NCBI RefSeq assembly: GCF_050467285.1
Contig: NZ_JBCMUN010000009.1
Span: 434,001-498,000, forward strand
Direction of reading: 5' to 3'
DNA: 64,000 nucleotides
Origin: Paenibacillus_E oryzisoli_A
Lineage (GTDB): Bacteria; Bacillota; Bacilli; Paenibacillales; NBRC-103111
Shown: positions 25,921 to 34,059 of the stretch, piece by piece
How positions within the stretch are numbered: the stretch's first letter is position 1
How the letters are laid out: each line of letters begins with the position of its first letter
Translations under genes and position numbers: made by a program
Notes under the pieces: generated by a model
Told to the model about the DNA's origin: nothing
Databases searched by the model: none
The model's input: the letters and a program-made list of their open reading frames with translations, nothing else

Positions 25921-26685
25921 TTACAGCATCATACCGCCTGACGCCTCAATCCGCTGCGCGTTCACCCAGCGTAATTCCTCGGTGCACAGCGATGCGATTA
26001 ATCCGCCGATGTCGTCTGGCATCCCAACGCGTCCAAGCGCCGTCACCGAAGCGATATGGCGGTTCAACGCCTCATTGTCACGCACCCGACCGCCGCCAAA
26101 GTCCGTTTCGATCGCACCCGGTGCAACAACATTGGCGCGAATGCCGCGGTGGCCCCATTCTTTGGCCATATATTTGGTCAGCACCTCGATAGCGCCTTTC
26201 ATGGCCGCATAAGTGCCGCTCCCCTCAAATGCAAAACGCGTCAAGCCGCTGGACAGATTGATGATGCCTCCGTTATCCGCGATGCGGGCGATCAGCTTCT
26301 GCGTCAGGAAGAAGACGCCTTTGAAATGCACATTCATCAAGTTGTCAAATTGCTCCTCCGTGACGCTGTCCAGCTTGCCGTTCAGGCCGAAGCCTGCATT
26401 GTTGATCAGAAAATCAAACTGCTCCCGGCCCCAACGCTCCCGCAGAACTGCCGCCAATCGTTGGGCAAAATCGTCAAATGTCGAGATGCTCCCCGCATCG
26501 AACTGAAGCGCCGCCGCTTGAGAGCCATTCGCTTCAATTTCGCGAACCACGGCCTCCGCTTCCTCTTGACGGGAATGATACGTGAGAATTACGTCAATCC
26601 CTTTGCGGGACAGCGCAATCGCTGTATTTTTCCCTAAACCTCTGCTTCCGCCTGTGATCACTGCAATTTTATGGTTCGTCGCCAT
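25921..26685 (-). CDS. SDR-family NAD(P)-dependent oxidoreductase
   Basis: A classical short-chain dehydrogenase of 254 residues. The cofactor motif TGGSRGLG is at ~11-18, the NNAG motif at ~95 and the catalytic Ser and YAAMK (Tyr/Lys) at ~150-168. The best match in style is to FabG-like 3-oxoacyl reductases and to stress-induced SDRs; the substrate is not clear. AAGGAGTATG precedes the ATG at 26685. It is transcribed divergently from a MerR gene across a MerR-type 19-nt-spaced promoter, so the MerR protein almost certainly controls it, probably in response to an electrophile or similar inducer (inference). Confidence 0.88.
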   Translation of the reverse strand: MATNHKIAVITGGSRGLGKNTAIALSRKGIDVILTYHSRQEEAEAVVREIEANGSQAAALQFDAGSISTFDDFAQRLAAVLRERWGREQFDFLINNAGFGLNGKLDSVTEEQFDNLMNVHFKGVFFLTQKLIARIADNGGIINLSSGLTRFAFEGSGTYAAMKGAIEVLTKYMAKEWGHRGIRANVVAPGAIETDFGGGRVRDNEALNRHIASVTALGRVGMPDDIGGLIASLCTEELRWVNAQRIEASGGMML

Positions 26686-26752
26686 GTTCGATCATACTCC
26701 TTATCGCTTAAATTGTGCCACTTGAACCCAAGTGTGTTTGTGGTCTATAGTG

Positions 26753-26783
26753 AGGTTATCACTTCGAGTTCACTCTAAGTCAA
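26753..26783 (-). promoter_or_regulatory. MerR-type promoter with 19-nt spacer
   Basis: On the minus strand TTGACT (26783-26778) and TAACCT (26758-26753) are 19 nt apart, the long spacing that MerR proteins untwist to activate. The dyad ACTTCGAGT-TC-ACTCTAAGT (26761-26780) fills the spacer. It drives the SDR gene. Confidence 0.8.
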
Positions 26784-26800
26784 GCGAAAGGAACAAAAAA

Positions 26801-27202
26801 ATGAAAACTTATACGATCAACGAAGTCGCCCAGAAGTTTGATCTCACCGCACATACGCTGCGTTATTACGATAAGGAAGGGCTGCTTCCTTTTGTGACCC
26901 GCACACCTGCCGGCAAACGGATTTTCTCCGATCACGATCTGGAGTGGATGAAATTGATCTGCTGCTTGAAGGATACCGGCATGCCGATCAAAGACATCAA
27001 ACAATACAGCAACTGGGTAAGGCAGGGCAGCGAATCCATCGAAACGCGCAAAGCAATGCTCGCCGCCCACCGCGAGGAAGTCTTGAAGCAGATCGAGGCG
27101 CTCCATAAAAATGTGGACATCATCGATGCGAAAATCGCTTTCTATGAAAATCCGGAGCTGCGAACGCATCAGCATCCGTCTGTAGCAATGGAAGAAGTTT
27201 GA
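26801..27202 (+). CDS. MerR-family transcriptional regulator
   Basis: A 133-residue protein with the MerR winged HTH (MKTYTINEVAQKFDLTAHTLRYYDKEGLLPF, ~1-32), the second wing, and a coiled-coil dimer helix (~78-115). It resembles the AdhR/YfmP-like group that respond to aldehydes. There is no Cys-rich metal site near the C-terminus. ATG at 26801 follows GAAAGGAAC; an upstream in-frame start at 26732 lies inside the operator and is rejected. Divergent from the SDR gene, whose promoter carries the matching dyad. Convergent with selO to the right, with 22 nt between stops. Confidence 0.88.
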   Translation: MKTYTINEVAQKFDLTAHTLRYYDKEGLLPFVTRTPAGKRIFSDHDLEWMKLICCLKDTGMPIKDIKQYSNWVRQGSESIETRKAMLAAHREEVLKQIEALHKNVDIIDAKIAFYENPELRTHQHPSVAMEEV

Positions 27203-27224
27203 GCCTCGGCGGCTTCCTGAAAGC

Positions 27225-28700
27225 TTATGTCCCGCAAAACGTCTTATACCCGCAAGCCGACTTGGGCGGCTGCTCCGCATATTCCTCCTGCTCGGGACGG
27301 TGGGCATACGGATCCTTGAGCGCGGCCACCAGCCGCTCCATGACGGTATAATCGCCGTGCTGCACCGCCGCGTCCAGCGCTTCCTCCACGCGGTGATTCC
27401 GCGGGATGATCGCGGGATTGCTGCTCCGCATAAGGAGCTGTGACGCTTCCAGCGTCTCGGCTTGGCGGGACCGGCGCTCCTCCCAGCGCTTCAGCCAACT
27501 GTCAAATTGCTCCGAGCCATGCATCGGCGTATCTTCTGGCTTGCCAAACGTCAATGCGACAAATGTATTCGTAAGATCCGCCTGGTGCCCTTTCATCGCC
27601 TCCAGCAAATCGTGCGCAAGCGCGCTGTCCTCGGCTTCTTCGCCAAATAACCCGAGCTTCGCCCGCATGCCCGACAACCATGCCTGATGGTAGTGCGCGG
27701 AGTACGTCGCAATCGTGTCCTGCGCGATCTGCACAGCCTGCTCCTCGTCCTCGTGGAGCAGCGGCAGCAGCGCTTCGGCGAAGCGCGCCAAATTCCATCC
27801 GCCGATATACGGCTGATTGCCGTAAGCGTAGCGGCCTTGCGTATCGATGGAGCTGAACACCGTCGCCGGATCGTAGGCGTCCATAAACGCACACGGCCCG
27901 TAATCGATCGTCTCGCCGCTGAGCGCCACGTTGTCCGTATTCATGACGCCGTGGATGAAGCCGACGAGCATCCAGCGGGCGATCAGCTCGGCTTGACGCT
28001 GGATGACAGCTTCCAGCAGCCGCAGATAAGGCTGCTCGTCTGCAGCCAGCGCCGGGTAATGGCGCTGCAAGGTGTAATCGGCCAGCGCACGGAGCTCGGC
28101 CTCCGTTTTCCAGTGCGCGGCGTACTGGAACGTGCCTACGCGCAGGAGGCTCGCCGCGATGCGCGTCAGCACCGCGCCGGGCAGCACCGTCTCACGGTAG
28201 ATCGTCTCGCCGGTGGCGGCCACCGCCAGGCTGCGCGTCGTCGGGATGCGCAGGCCATGCATCGCCTCGCTGATGATGTACTCGCGCAGCATAGGGCCGA
28301 GCGCCGCCCGGCCGTCGCCGCGCCGCGAGTACGGCGTCTGACCTGCGCCTTTGAGCTGGACGTCCACGCGGACGCCTTGCGGCGTCAACTGCTCGCCCAG
28401 CAAAATCGCCCGGCCGTCGCCCAGCAAGTTCAAGTGCCCGAACTGATGGCCGGCGTATGCCTGCGCCAGCGGCTCCGCGCCGTCAGGCAGTCGATTGCCG
28501 GCAAAGATCGACGCGCCTTTTTCGCTGTCCAGCGCATCGACGTCAAGCCCCAGTTCCGCCGCCAAGGTGCGGTTCAACACTACAAGCTCCGGCGCTTCAA
28601 CTCGCGTCGGTTTGCAAGGGGTAAAAAGCGAAGACGGCAAATTCGTGTACGAGTTGTCGAACTGCCAGCCCATTTCATGCGATGAGAATTCGTTTGTCAT
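27225..28700 (-). CDS. selO: Protein adenylyltransferase SelO (YdiU)
   Basis: A 491-residue member of the SelO/UPF0061 pseudokinase family, which transfers AMP from ATP to protein Ser/Thr/Tyr. Family landmarks visible are AYAGHQFGHLN, LLGDGRAILLGE, VDVQLKGAGQTPYSRRGDGRAALGPMLREYI and GFIHGVMNTDNVALSG, the last holding the metal-binding Asn and inverted kinase-like site. The C-terminus carries two Cys (ACGYKTFC); in eukaryotic homologues selenocysteine lies here. ATG at 28700 follows AAAGGA. The family is linked to redox regulation of metabolism. Monocistronic, convergent with the MerR gene. Confidence 0.93.
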   Translation of the reverse strand: MTNEFSSHEMGWQFDNSYTNLPSSLFTPCKPTRVEAPELVVLNRTLAAELGLDVDALDSEKGASIFAGNRLPDGAEPLAQAYAGHQFGHLNLLGDGRAILLGEQLTPQGVRVDVQLKGAGQTPYSRRGDGRAALGPMLREYIISEAMHGLRIPTTRSLAVAATGETIYRETVLPGAVLTRIAASLLRVGTFQYAAHWKTEAELRALADYTLQRHYPALAADEQPYLRLLEAVIQRQAELIARWMLVGFIHGVMNTDNVALSGETIDYGPCAFMDAYDPATVFSSIDTQGRYAYGNQPYIGGWNLARFAEALLPLLHEDEEQAVQIAQDTIATYSAHYHQAWLSGMRAKLGLFGEEAEDSALAHDLLEAMKGHQADLTNTFVALTFGKPEDTPMHGSEQFDSWLKRWEERRSRQAETLEASQLLMRSSNPAIIPRNHRVEEALDAAVQHGDYTVMERLVAALKDPYAHRPEQEEYAEQPPKSACGYKTFCGT

Positions 28701-28797
28701 AGGGATTAGTCCTTTTTAGAGGGAGTTAAGTTCTGCCAACTATTATACCCTTTTCGCGGGGAGATCAACAGGCGCGGGGATGACTGGCTCGGCATGG

Positions 28798-28824
28798 AAA
28801 AAAGACTCCCTCAATGGAAGTCTT
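28798..28824 (-). terminator. Leftward terminator downstream of element E3
   Basis: AAGACTTCC and GGGAGTCTT pair around a short loop on the minus strand, followed by TTTTTT. It would end transcripts that read from the isomerase gene through element E3, placing E3 in a 3' untranslated region. Confidence 0.75.
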
Positions 28825-28835
28825 CCACTTATCAC

Positions 28836-29026
28836 ATGAACTGGAATTTCTCCAGTACATTTTCGTCTTTTCAACCAAATCTGGGTACTGAACTGGAATT
28901 CTTCCCGTACATTTACCCTTTTGGCGGCAAACACCTCGAAACTGCTGAAATGAGCAGGAGGTTTTCCAGTTCATCTGGCGCATGAGCGGTCTCCAGTTGA
29001 AATGAACGGGAGGTTTTCCAGTTCAT
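28836..29026. repeat. Four-hairpin intergenic element E3
   Basis: Four 25-nt inverted repeats built on ACTGGA-N5-TCCAGT lie at 28836-28860, 28888-28912, 28950-28974 and 29002-29026; centres are 52, 62 and 52 nt apart. The outer two arms read ATGAACTGGA and TCCAGTTCAT. Units 1-2 carry ATTTC/ATTCT in the loop and units 3-4 carry GGTTT, a pairing also seen in E1. It occupies most of the 423-nt gap between the selO start and the isomerase stop; no gene is visible there. Confidence 0.8.
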
Positions 29027-29063
29027 GGACTTGCAGTGCTAGGTGACTTGCCTAGCTCCCCTT

Positions 29064-29101
29064 GTTGTCAATTGATGCGCATAGCCTGTCATCTTGACAA
29101 C
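29064..29101 (-). terminator. Hairpin after the isomerase gene
   Basis: GTTGTCAA and TTGACAAC form a perfect 8-bp stem with a long loop, 23 nt past the stop. There is no T-run, so termination is uncertain. Confidence 0.45.
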
Positions 29102-29123
29102 CACAACGAGGCGATACTCACCA

Positions 29124-29891
29124 TCAGCGACCAAACACCCTCCTCATAAAATCCAAGCTCGCCGTCAGTTCCCGCTCCTTATCCTTCACCGTACATTCCG
29201 CCGAAATCATGCCGGCATACCCCGCCTGGTTGAGCGCCGCCGTAAAATCCGCGTACGGATAAACTCCAGTACCAGGGCTAAGCCTTCCCGTATCCGCCAG
29301 ATGAATATGCTGGAGCCACTTGCTGTACGTGACCAGCGACGTCAACGGATCTCCTTCTTCTTGCATATGATAAAAGTCCGCCAACACCCGAATCTCCGGC
29401 CGATTCACCTGCTCGGCGAACGAAACGGCTTCCGCAATCGTCATCACCAGATTCGTTTCCTTTCGGTTCAGCGGCTCGATCGCCAGCACCGTGCCCGTTC
29501 CCGCGAACGCATCAGCCATGCGGCTGAGCAGCCCGAGGAACTGCTCATCGGCGCGCGCAGGCTCCCAGCCGTCCGGGCTATGCCGTGCTTTGCCGCTGCC
29601 GAGCACGACCGTCTCCACGCCGATCCGGTGCAAGGCCTCGGCTGCTTTTTCCACATAGCGCGCGATCCGCGCATCGTCCACATCCGGCCCCACGACCTTC
29701 AAGTCGCCGGGGAAAAAGATGTTCATCGCCCGCACCGGCAGCGGGCTCTCAATAAACAGCGGGAGCTTCTCCGCGAATTCCCGTTCATTTTCCAAACTGA
29801 GCGAAACGACCGCACACTCGATGTAATCAAAGCCCCGTTTCCGAAGTTCACCCGCATCCTCAATCGGGCTGCACCATCCAAAAGAACGCAT
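29124..29891 (-). CDS. Sugar phosphate isomerase/epimerase-like TIM-barrel protein
   Basis: About 255 residues with the AP-endonuclease-2/xylose-isomerase-like barrel. Likely metal ligands are the Glu of AIEPLNR, the Asp of LADFYHM, the His of HIHLADTGR and the late Glu of ISAECTV. Such proteins epimerise or isomerise keto sugars or inosose-type compounds; the substrate cannot be given. I choose ATG at 29891, 9 nt after AAAGGG; the ATG at 29900 is too close to that site. It appears to stand alone, followed by element E3. Confidence 0.8.
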   Translation of the reverse strand: MRSFGWCSPIEDAGELRKRGFDYIECAVVSLSLENEREFAEKLPLFIESPLPVRAMNIFFPGDLKVVGPDVDDARIARYVEKAAEALHRIGVETVVLGSGKARHSPDGWEPARADEQFLGLLSRMADAFAGTGTVLAIEPLNRKETNLVMTIAEAVSFAEQVNRPEIRVLADFYHMQEEGDPLTSLVTYSKWLQHIHLADTGRLSPGTGVYPYADFTAALNQAGYAGMISAECTVKDKERELTASLDFMRRVFGR

Positions 29892-30019
29892 GCCTCTCAT
29901 CCCTTTCGCTTATCGAATACTTCATGTCTGTTTCGATAAGCGTAGCATAAGGGAAGTCGGATGTAGTATGGCAAAACAATTTAACTTTTTGTCAAAATCG
30001 CTTTTCCTTTAAAAAGTCT

Positions 30020-30697
30020 TTAACGCGCTACCAACCGCCCGTTCTCCAACCACAACACCCGGTCGCAAGCCGGCAGCACGCGCTCGTCGTGCGTAACCAT
30101 CACCGCGCTTTTGCCCTGCGTCCTCACCTCCAGCGCAATCATCTCGACGACCGCAAGCCCTCGGAGTCCGTCGAGACTAGCCGTCGGCTCATCCGCAAGG
30201 ATAACGGCCGGATCGTTCATCAGCGCCCTCGCAATCGCCACCCGCTGACGCTCACCGCCGGACAGCTTCTCCGGGTATGCCTGACGGCGATGCTGCAATC
30301 CGAGTCGCTCCAACAAATCTTCGGAGCGCTCCTCCGCTTCTCGCCCTTTCACCCCGGCTAGCTTGGCGACAAGCTCCAACTGCTCTGCAACTTTCAGATA
30401 CGGAATCAGATTCGAGCTTTGGAAAATAAAGCCCAGCTTCCGCAGCCGTAAGTCGGCTAGTCCGGTCTGATCCAAGCCGACAATCGGCTCGCCGTCGACT
30501 TCAATCGAGCCGCCGGACGGCGCCAGCAAGGCGCCAGCGATGGACAGGAACGTGCTTTTTCCCGAGCCCGACGGCCCCATGACCGCCACAAACTCCCCGG
30601 CTTTCACCTGCAAATCAAGGTCGCATAAAATCATGCGCTGTGCCCCGCCATCGTCAAAGCTCCGGGAAATCCCCTTCATCTCCAGTCGATTCCTCAT
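30020..30697 (-). CDS. hrtA: Heme efflux ABC transporter ATP-binding protein
   Basis: A 225-residue ATPase of the MacB/LolD branch. Walker A GPSGSGKST (~42), the signature LSGGERQRVAIARAL, Walker B VILADEP and the switch His of MVTHDE are intact. Its start overlaps the permease stop as ATGA, so the two are translationally coupled. The neighbouring permease and the HssS-like kinase identify it as HrtA, which with HrtB extrudes excess heme from the membrane and prevents toxicity (known in Staphylococcus and Bacillus). It is the last gene of the operon. Confidence 0.85.
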   Translation of the reverse strand: MRNRLEMKGISRSFDDGGAQRMILCDLDLQVKAGEFVAVMGPSGSGKSTFLSIAGALLAPSGGSIEVDGEPIVGLDQTGLADLRLRKLGFIFQSSNLIPYLKVAEQLELVAKLAGVKGREAEERSEDLLERLGLQHRRQAYPEKLSGGERQRVAIARALMNDPAVILADEPTASLDGLRGLAVVEMIALEVRTQGKSAVMVTHDERVLPACDRVLWLENGRLVAR

Positions 30698-31821
30698 GCC
30701 GCAGACCTCCCAATCGCATCAAGCGCGTCTACGCGGACGACTTGCCATACGGAGAGCAGCGAGCCGAGCACGGACATCAGTATAAAAGCCAAGCAAGTAA
30801 ACGTCAGCGTTGCGCCTGTCAGTTGAAACGGCATGCCGCTGGGCAAAACCGCCGCCAACGCCAGCACCACGGCACAACTAATCGCAAGGCTGCCAATAGC
30901 GAGCACAAGCACTTGCAGCGTTACACTTTGGATCAAATACCGTGTCCGTGTGCCAATTGCTTTCAGAATGCCGAATTGGCTGGTTTTTTGAATCGTAATG
31001 ACGTAGAAGAAAACAGCCAGCACAAACGCTGAAATCACGAACAAAAAGACGATCATCATGAGCAGTGAGCCCTGCTCCTCTTTGTAGCCAGGAATCGCGG
31101 ACACCGCATCCGACTTGGATATAAATTCAGCTTTACCGCCGAACGCGGCTGCCAATTGTTCACTTTGCGCCTTCGTCGCTTGCAGCGCGACGGCCGAGTA
31201 GCGCACGCCTTCACCGGCTGCTCCACCAATCGCAGGTTTAACCGCCTGGAGCTTAGCCCAATCCTGTAAGTTCATCACAACGACGGCCGAGTGGCTGAAT
31301 GACTCATTCTTCACAAACCCGCTGACCGTCCAGCTGAGGCCTGACGCCTGATCCACCAGCACAGTGCCAAGCTTCACCCCGGCGTCCGCCAGCTTGCGAT
31401 CAACCAGCACCGTGCCAGACGGCGATGCCGCGGCAATTCCCTCGCCCGACACCACCTGCGGTGCCAACCACCCCGCCGGGTTCACGCCCATCAGCGTCAC
31501 GTCCAGCTTTTGCGACATCCCCTTGGGAATAACGGTCGTCATGGCTAGTCCAAACGGTTCCGCCTTCCCTTCTCCGACAATGGCAGTTGCCTGATCAAGC
31601 AAGCTGGCATCCACCTTCGAGCGAGTAAACCGGTGCTCCGCCCCCTGCTCCAACAAGTAATGGGTGGCGGCTTGATTTTGAATCGAAGCTGCGTTATCGT
31701 AGGCGAGCCCTTTGGCGAGGCCTGTTACGAACAGCACCAAAAACGCCACAAGCAGCATAATGACGGCAATCAGCGAATATCTGGCTTTGGCAAATCTTAA
31801 TTCACGAAGTGCGAGATACAT
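30694..31821 (-). CDS. hrtB: Heme efflux ABC transporter permease
   Basis: A 375-residue FtsX-like permease: one N-terminal membrane helix (~15-40), a ~220-residue extracytoplasmic domain, then three helices (~255-285, ~300-330, ~340-365), the MacB/HrtB layout. The N-terminus (MYLALRELRFAKARYSLI...GLAKGL) matches the HrtB pattern. AAAGGAGG precedes the ATG. A 67-nt gap separates it from hssS and carries a direct repeat matching the HssR box, so it can be induced separately from the sensor genes. It forms the membrane part of the heme exporter with the ATPase encoded next. Confidence 0.87.
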   Translation of the reverse strand: MYLALRELRFAKARYSLIAVIMLLVAFLVLFVTGLAKGLAYDNAASIQNQAATHYLLEQGAEHRFTRSKVDASLLDQATAIVGEGKAEPFGLAMTTVIPKGMSQKLDVTLMGVNPAGWLAPQVVSGEGIAAASPSGTVLVDRKLADAGVKLGTVLVDQASGLSWTVSGFVKNESFSHSAVVVMNLQDWAKLQAVKPAIGGAAGEGVRYSAVALQATKAQSEQLAAAFGGKAEFISKSDAVSAIPGYKEEQGSLLMMIVFLFVISAFVLAVFFYVITIQKTSQFGILKAIGTRTRYLIQSVTLQVLVLAIGSLAISCAVVLALAAVLPSGMPFQLTGATLTFTCLAFILMSVLGSLLSVWQVVRVDALDAIGRSAA

Positions 31822-31865
31822 CTTGCTTCCCTCCTTTGACTATGTGTCCAGTTTAGGAAGCGAAA

Positions 31866-31882
31866 ATGAACGGCGCATGAAC
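31866..31882 (-). promoter_or_regulatory. HssR-type direct repeat upstream of hrtB
   Basis: On the minus strand GTTCAT occurs twice with an 11-nt period (31882-31877 and 31871-31866), as in the staphylococcal HssR box GTTCATATT-NN-GTTCATATT. It lies 45-61 nt upstream of the hrtB ATG. A -10 element downstream is not clear. Confidence 0.7.
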
Positions 31883-31888
31883 GGCCGA

Positions 31889-33268
31889 TTACAAATGCGG
31901 AAGCTCAATCTTGAACGTCGTTCCCTCGCCGAGGGTGGAATGAACCGTAATATCGCCGCCGTGGAGCCCCACGATTTTTTTGACAATAGCCAGTCCCAGT
32001 CCCGTACGTCCTGAGGCACGCTCCCTAGCGCGGTCGACCCGATAGAACCGGTCAAAAAGAAACGGCACATGCTCAGGGGCAATACCCTCCCCAGTATCAC
32101 GAATCTCAACTACGCACCCAGCTCTGCCGTTCTCTGCGCTGATTTCGATCGAGCTTCCTGCCGGAATATGCTGAATGGCATTGCCGATCACATTCATCCA
32201 TACTTGCATAAGCAGCACTTCCTCCCCGTAAACGGTGACCGTCTCTGGCACCGCCAGCTTCAGAAACAGCTCCTTCTCATCGAGCTGCCACTGCATGACT
32301 TGCACGGCTTGCCGAAGCTGCCCCTTCAGTGGATAGCTCGTTCGATGCATCGCTTCAGCGCCCTGCTCCAGCGACGACAACGTCAGCAGCTGCTTGCCGA
32401 GCATGGACAGATGCTTCGTCTCCGCTTCAATGATTTTCGCATAATGTTCCCGCTCTTCGTTCGGCAGCTCGCGCGCCGACAAAATATGCGCAAACCCCTG
32501 CATCGACGTGAGCGGCGACTGAATTTCGTGCGAGACGTTGGCGACAAACTGCTGCCGCGCCTCGTCAATCCGCTCCAGCTCCCGGCTCATCGTCATAAAA
32601 TGTCCTGCCAGCTGGCCGATCTCATCCTTGCGCTTGTCCGGCAGCTTCAGGTTGTAGTTCCCCTGCGCGATCCGTTTGGTAGCCTCCGACAGCCGCGTGA
32701 TCGGCTTGACCAAATACCTCGTGCTGAGCAAGAAGCACAGCACACTGATCGCGATCGTCAAGCCAAAAATCAGCGCAAAAAACGTCCGCAATTCCCCGAA
32801 CTGCAGCAACACGTCCGGCCGCACGAACATGGCGTAAGTGTGACCACCGTGAACGACAGGTACCCCGACCGTATTGCTCAGTGTATTTTCAAAAAATCCT
32901 GAAATATAAAGCTTGTTCGGAAACTGTGCAACACCGTGATACTCGCCGCCTTGCAGCACCTCTGCCACGGCCGCCGCCGTCAGATCCTGTTCCCGAAACT
33001 CTCGCCCGAAAAACAGCTGATTTTCCCGTCCGTCGGTGACATAAATTTCATAGCCAAGTGCGGCGGCATTGCCCAAATAACGATCCATCTTCGCCCCATC
33101 TTGCTCGAGAAACTGCTTCATTTGCGTCGCAATGGCGATCAGCTTGGTGTCATTGAACGGTTTGAGCTTTACGTGATAGTAGATGTTCGACAACAGGAAT
33201 CCCAACATGCTGCTGATCAAAATAACGGCGAGCGTCATAAATAGCACACGAACATACAAGGATTTCAA
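31889..33268 (-). CDS. hssS: Heme-sensing histidine kinase
   Basis: A 459-residue kinase: membrane helix ~8-30, extracellular sensor ~31-163, membrane helix ~164-186, HAMP ~187-240, HisKA with phosphoacceptor in VSHEIQSPL, and HATPase with N box (NVIGNAIQHI) and G boxes (DTGEGI, GLGLAI). The sensor retains HssS hallmarks such as SNIYYHVKLKPFNDTKL, YEIYVTD, FFGREFRE and SGFFENTLSNTVG. The start is TTG at 33268, overlapping the hssR stop as TTGA after GAAGGA. HssS detects membrane heme and phosphorylates HssR. Unlike the usual divergent arrangement in Staphylococcus, here the sensor genes lie in tandem before hrtBA. Confidence 0.88.
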   Translation of the reverse strand: MKSLYVRVLFMTLAVILISSMLGFLLSNIYYHVKLKPFNDTKLIAIATQMKQFLEQDGAKMDRYLGNAAALGYEIYVTDGRENQLFFGREFREQDLTAAAVAEVLQGGEYHGVAQFPNKLYISGFFENTLSNTVGVPVVHGGHTYAMFVRPDVLLQFGELRTFFALIFGLTIAISVLCFLLSTRYLVKPITRLSEATKRIAQGNYNLKLPDKRKDEIGQLAGHFMTMSRELERIDEARQQFVANVSHEIQSPLTSMQGFAHILSARELPNEEREHYAKIIEAETKHLSMLGKQLLTLSSLEQGAEAMHRTSYPLKGQLRQAVQVMQWQLDEKELFLKLAVPETVTVYGEEVLLMQVWMNVIGNAIQHIPAGSSIEISAENGRAGCVVEIRDTGEGIAPEHVPFLFDRFYRVDRARERASGRTGLGLAIVKKIVGLHGGDITVHSTLGEGTTFKIELPHL

Positions 33269-33942
33269 CGGTCCTTCACCTCGAGTTTATAGCCGATGCC
33301 GCGCACGGTTTGGATGGCAAAATCGTCGATATAATCGGCGAAACGCTGCCGCAGCCTTTTGATATGGACATCGACTGTGCGGTCGTCTCCTTCGTAATCT
33401 GCGCCCCACACGAGCCGAATCAGCTCCTCGCGCGCGAACAATCGCCCCGGAAACTGGGCTAGCTGGGAAAGCAGCTCAAACTCCTTCATCGGCAAGAGCA
33501 GCACGTTCTCGCCATCTGTCACCTCCACGTTGCTCCGGTCAATCACGATCCGGTTCAAAACCAGCTTGTCGCTGGCCGTCCGCTGATATCGGCGAAACAG
33601 CGCTTTCACCCGGAACAGCAGCTCCTCCGGCTCAAACGGCTTCGTCACGTAATCGTCCGTGCCTTTGAGATAACCCTGCTCTTTATCTGTCAGCTGCGCC
33701 CGAGCCGTCAGCAAAATAATCGGAATATCGTACTCACTACGAATCGTTTCGCACAGCGCCAACCCGTCCATGCGCGGCATCATAATGTCCAGAATCGCCA
33801 GATCGATCGCCGTTTCGCCCATCAGCTCCAGCGCCTGTTTCCCATCCTGTGCCTCATGGACCGCATACCCTTCACGGCTGAGCACATAGCGCACCAACGA
33901 ACGGATATGCGGATCATCGTCCGCAACCAATACCTGCTTCAT
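33265..33942 (-). CDS. hssR: Heme response regulator, OmpR family
   Basis: A 225-residue regulator with receiver (1-115; acidic VADDD, phospho-Asp in LAILDIMMP, Lys in VTKPF) and a C-terminal OmpR/PhoB winged helix (~128-222, ending TVRGIGYKLEV). ATG at 33942 follows GGAGGAGAC and GGAGG. The linkage to an HssS-like kinase, hrtBA genes and a matching direct repeat supports the HssR assignment. It should activate hrtBA when heme is in excess, and it heads the whole four-gene unit. Confidence 0.88.
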   Translation of the reverse strand: MKQVLVADDDPHIRSLVRYVLSREGYAVHEAQDGKQALELMGETAIDLAILDIMMPRMDGLALCETIRSEYDIPIILLTARAQLTDKEQGYLKGTDDYVTKPFEPEELLFRVKALFRRYQRTASDKLVLNRIVIDRSNVEVTDGENVLLLPMKEFELLSQLAQFPGRLFAREELIRLVWGADYEGDDRTVDVHIKRLRQRFADYIDDFAIQTVRGIGYKLEVKDR

Positions 33943-34002
33943 CCTCCACGTCTCCTCCCCATCCCTGCGTTGCTGCTAGCATAGCATATTTCCTACGACT
34001 AC

Positions 34003-34048
34003 GAAAAAAAAGACCGCCCGCGTCCCTGTTACAGAACGGAGCAGTCTT
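34003..34048 (-). terminator. Terminator of asd
   Basis: AAGACTGC and GCGGTCTT pair on the minus strand and are followed by an uninterrupted T-run (the A-run at 34003-34010 on the plus strand). Confidence 0.9.
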
Positions 34049-34059
34049 TCGTTTTAACA

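Noticed and set aside
28743..28985. Open frames on both strands across 28.74-28.99 kb
   Set aside because: They are translations of the inverted repeats in element E3 and show the repeated motifs NSS/FPVH, not a protein fold.
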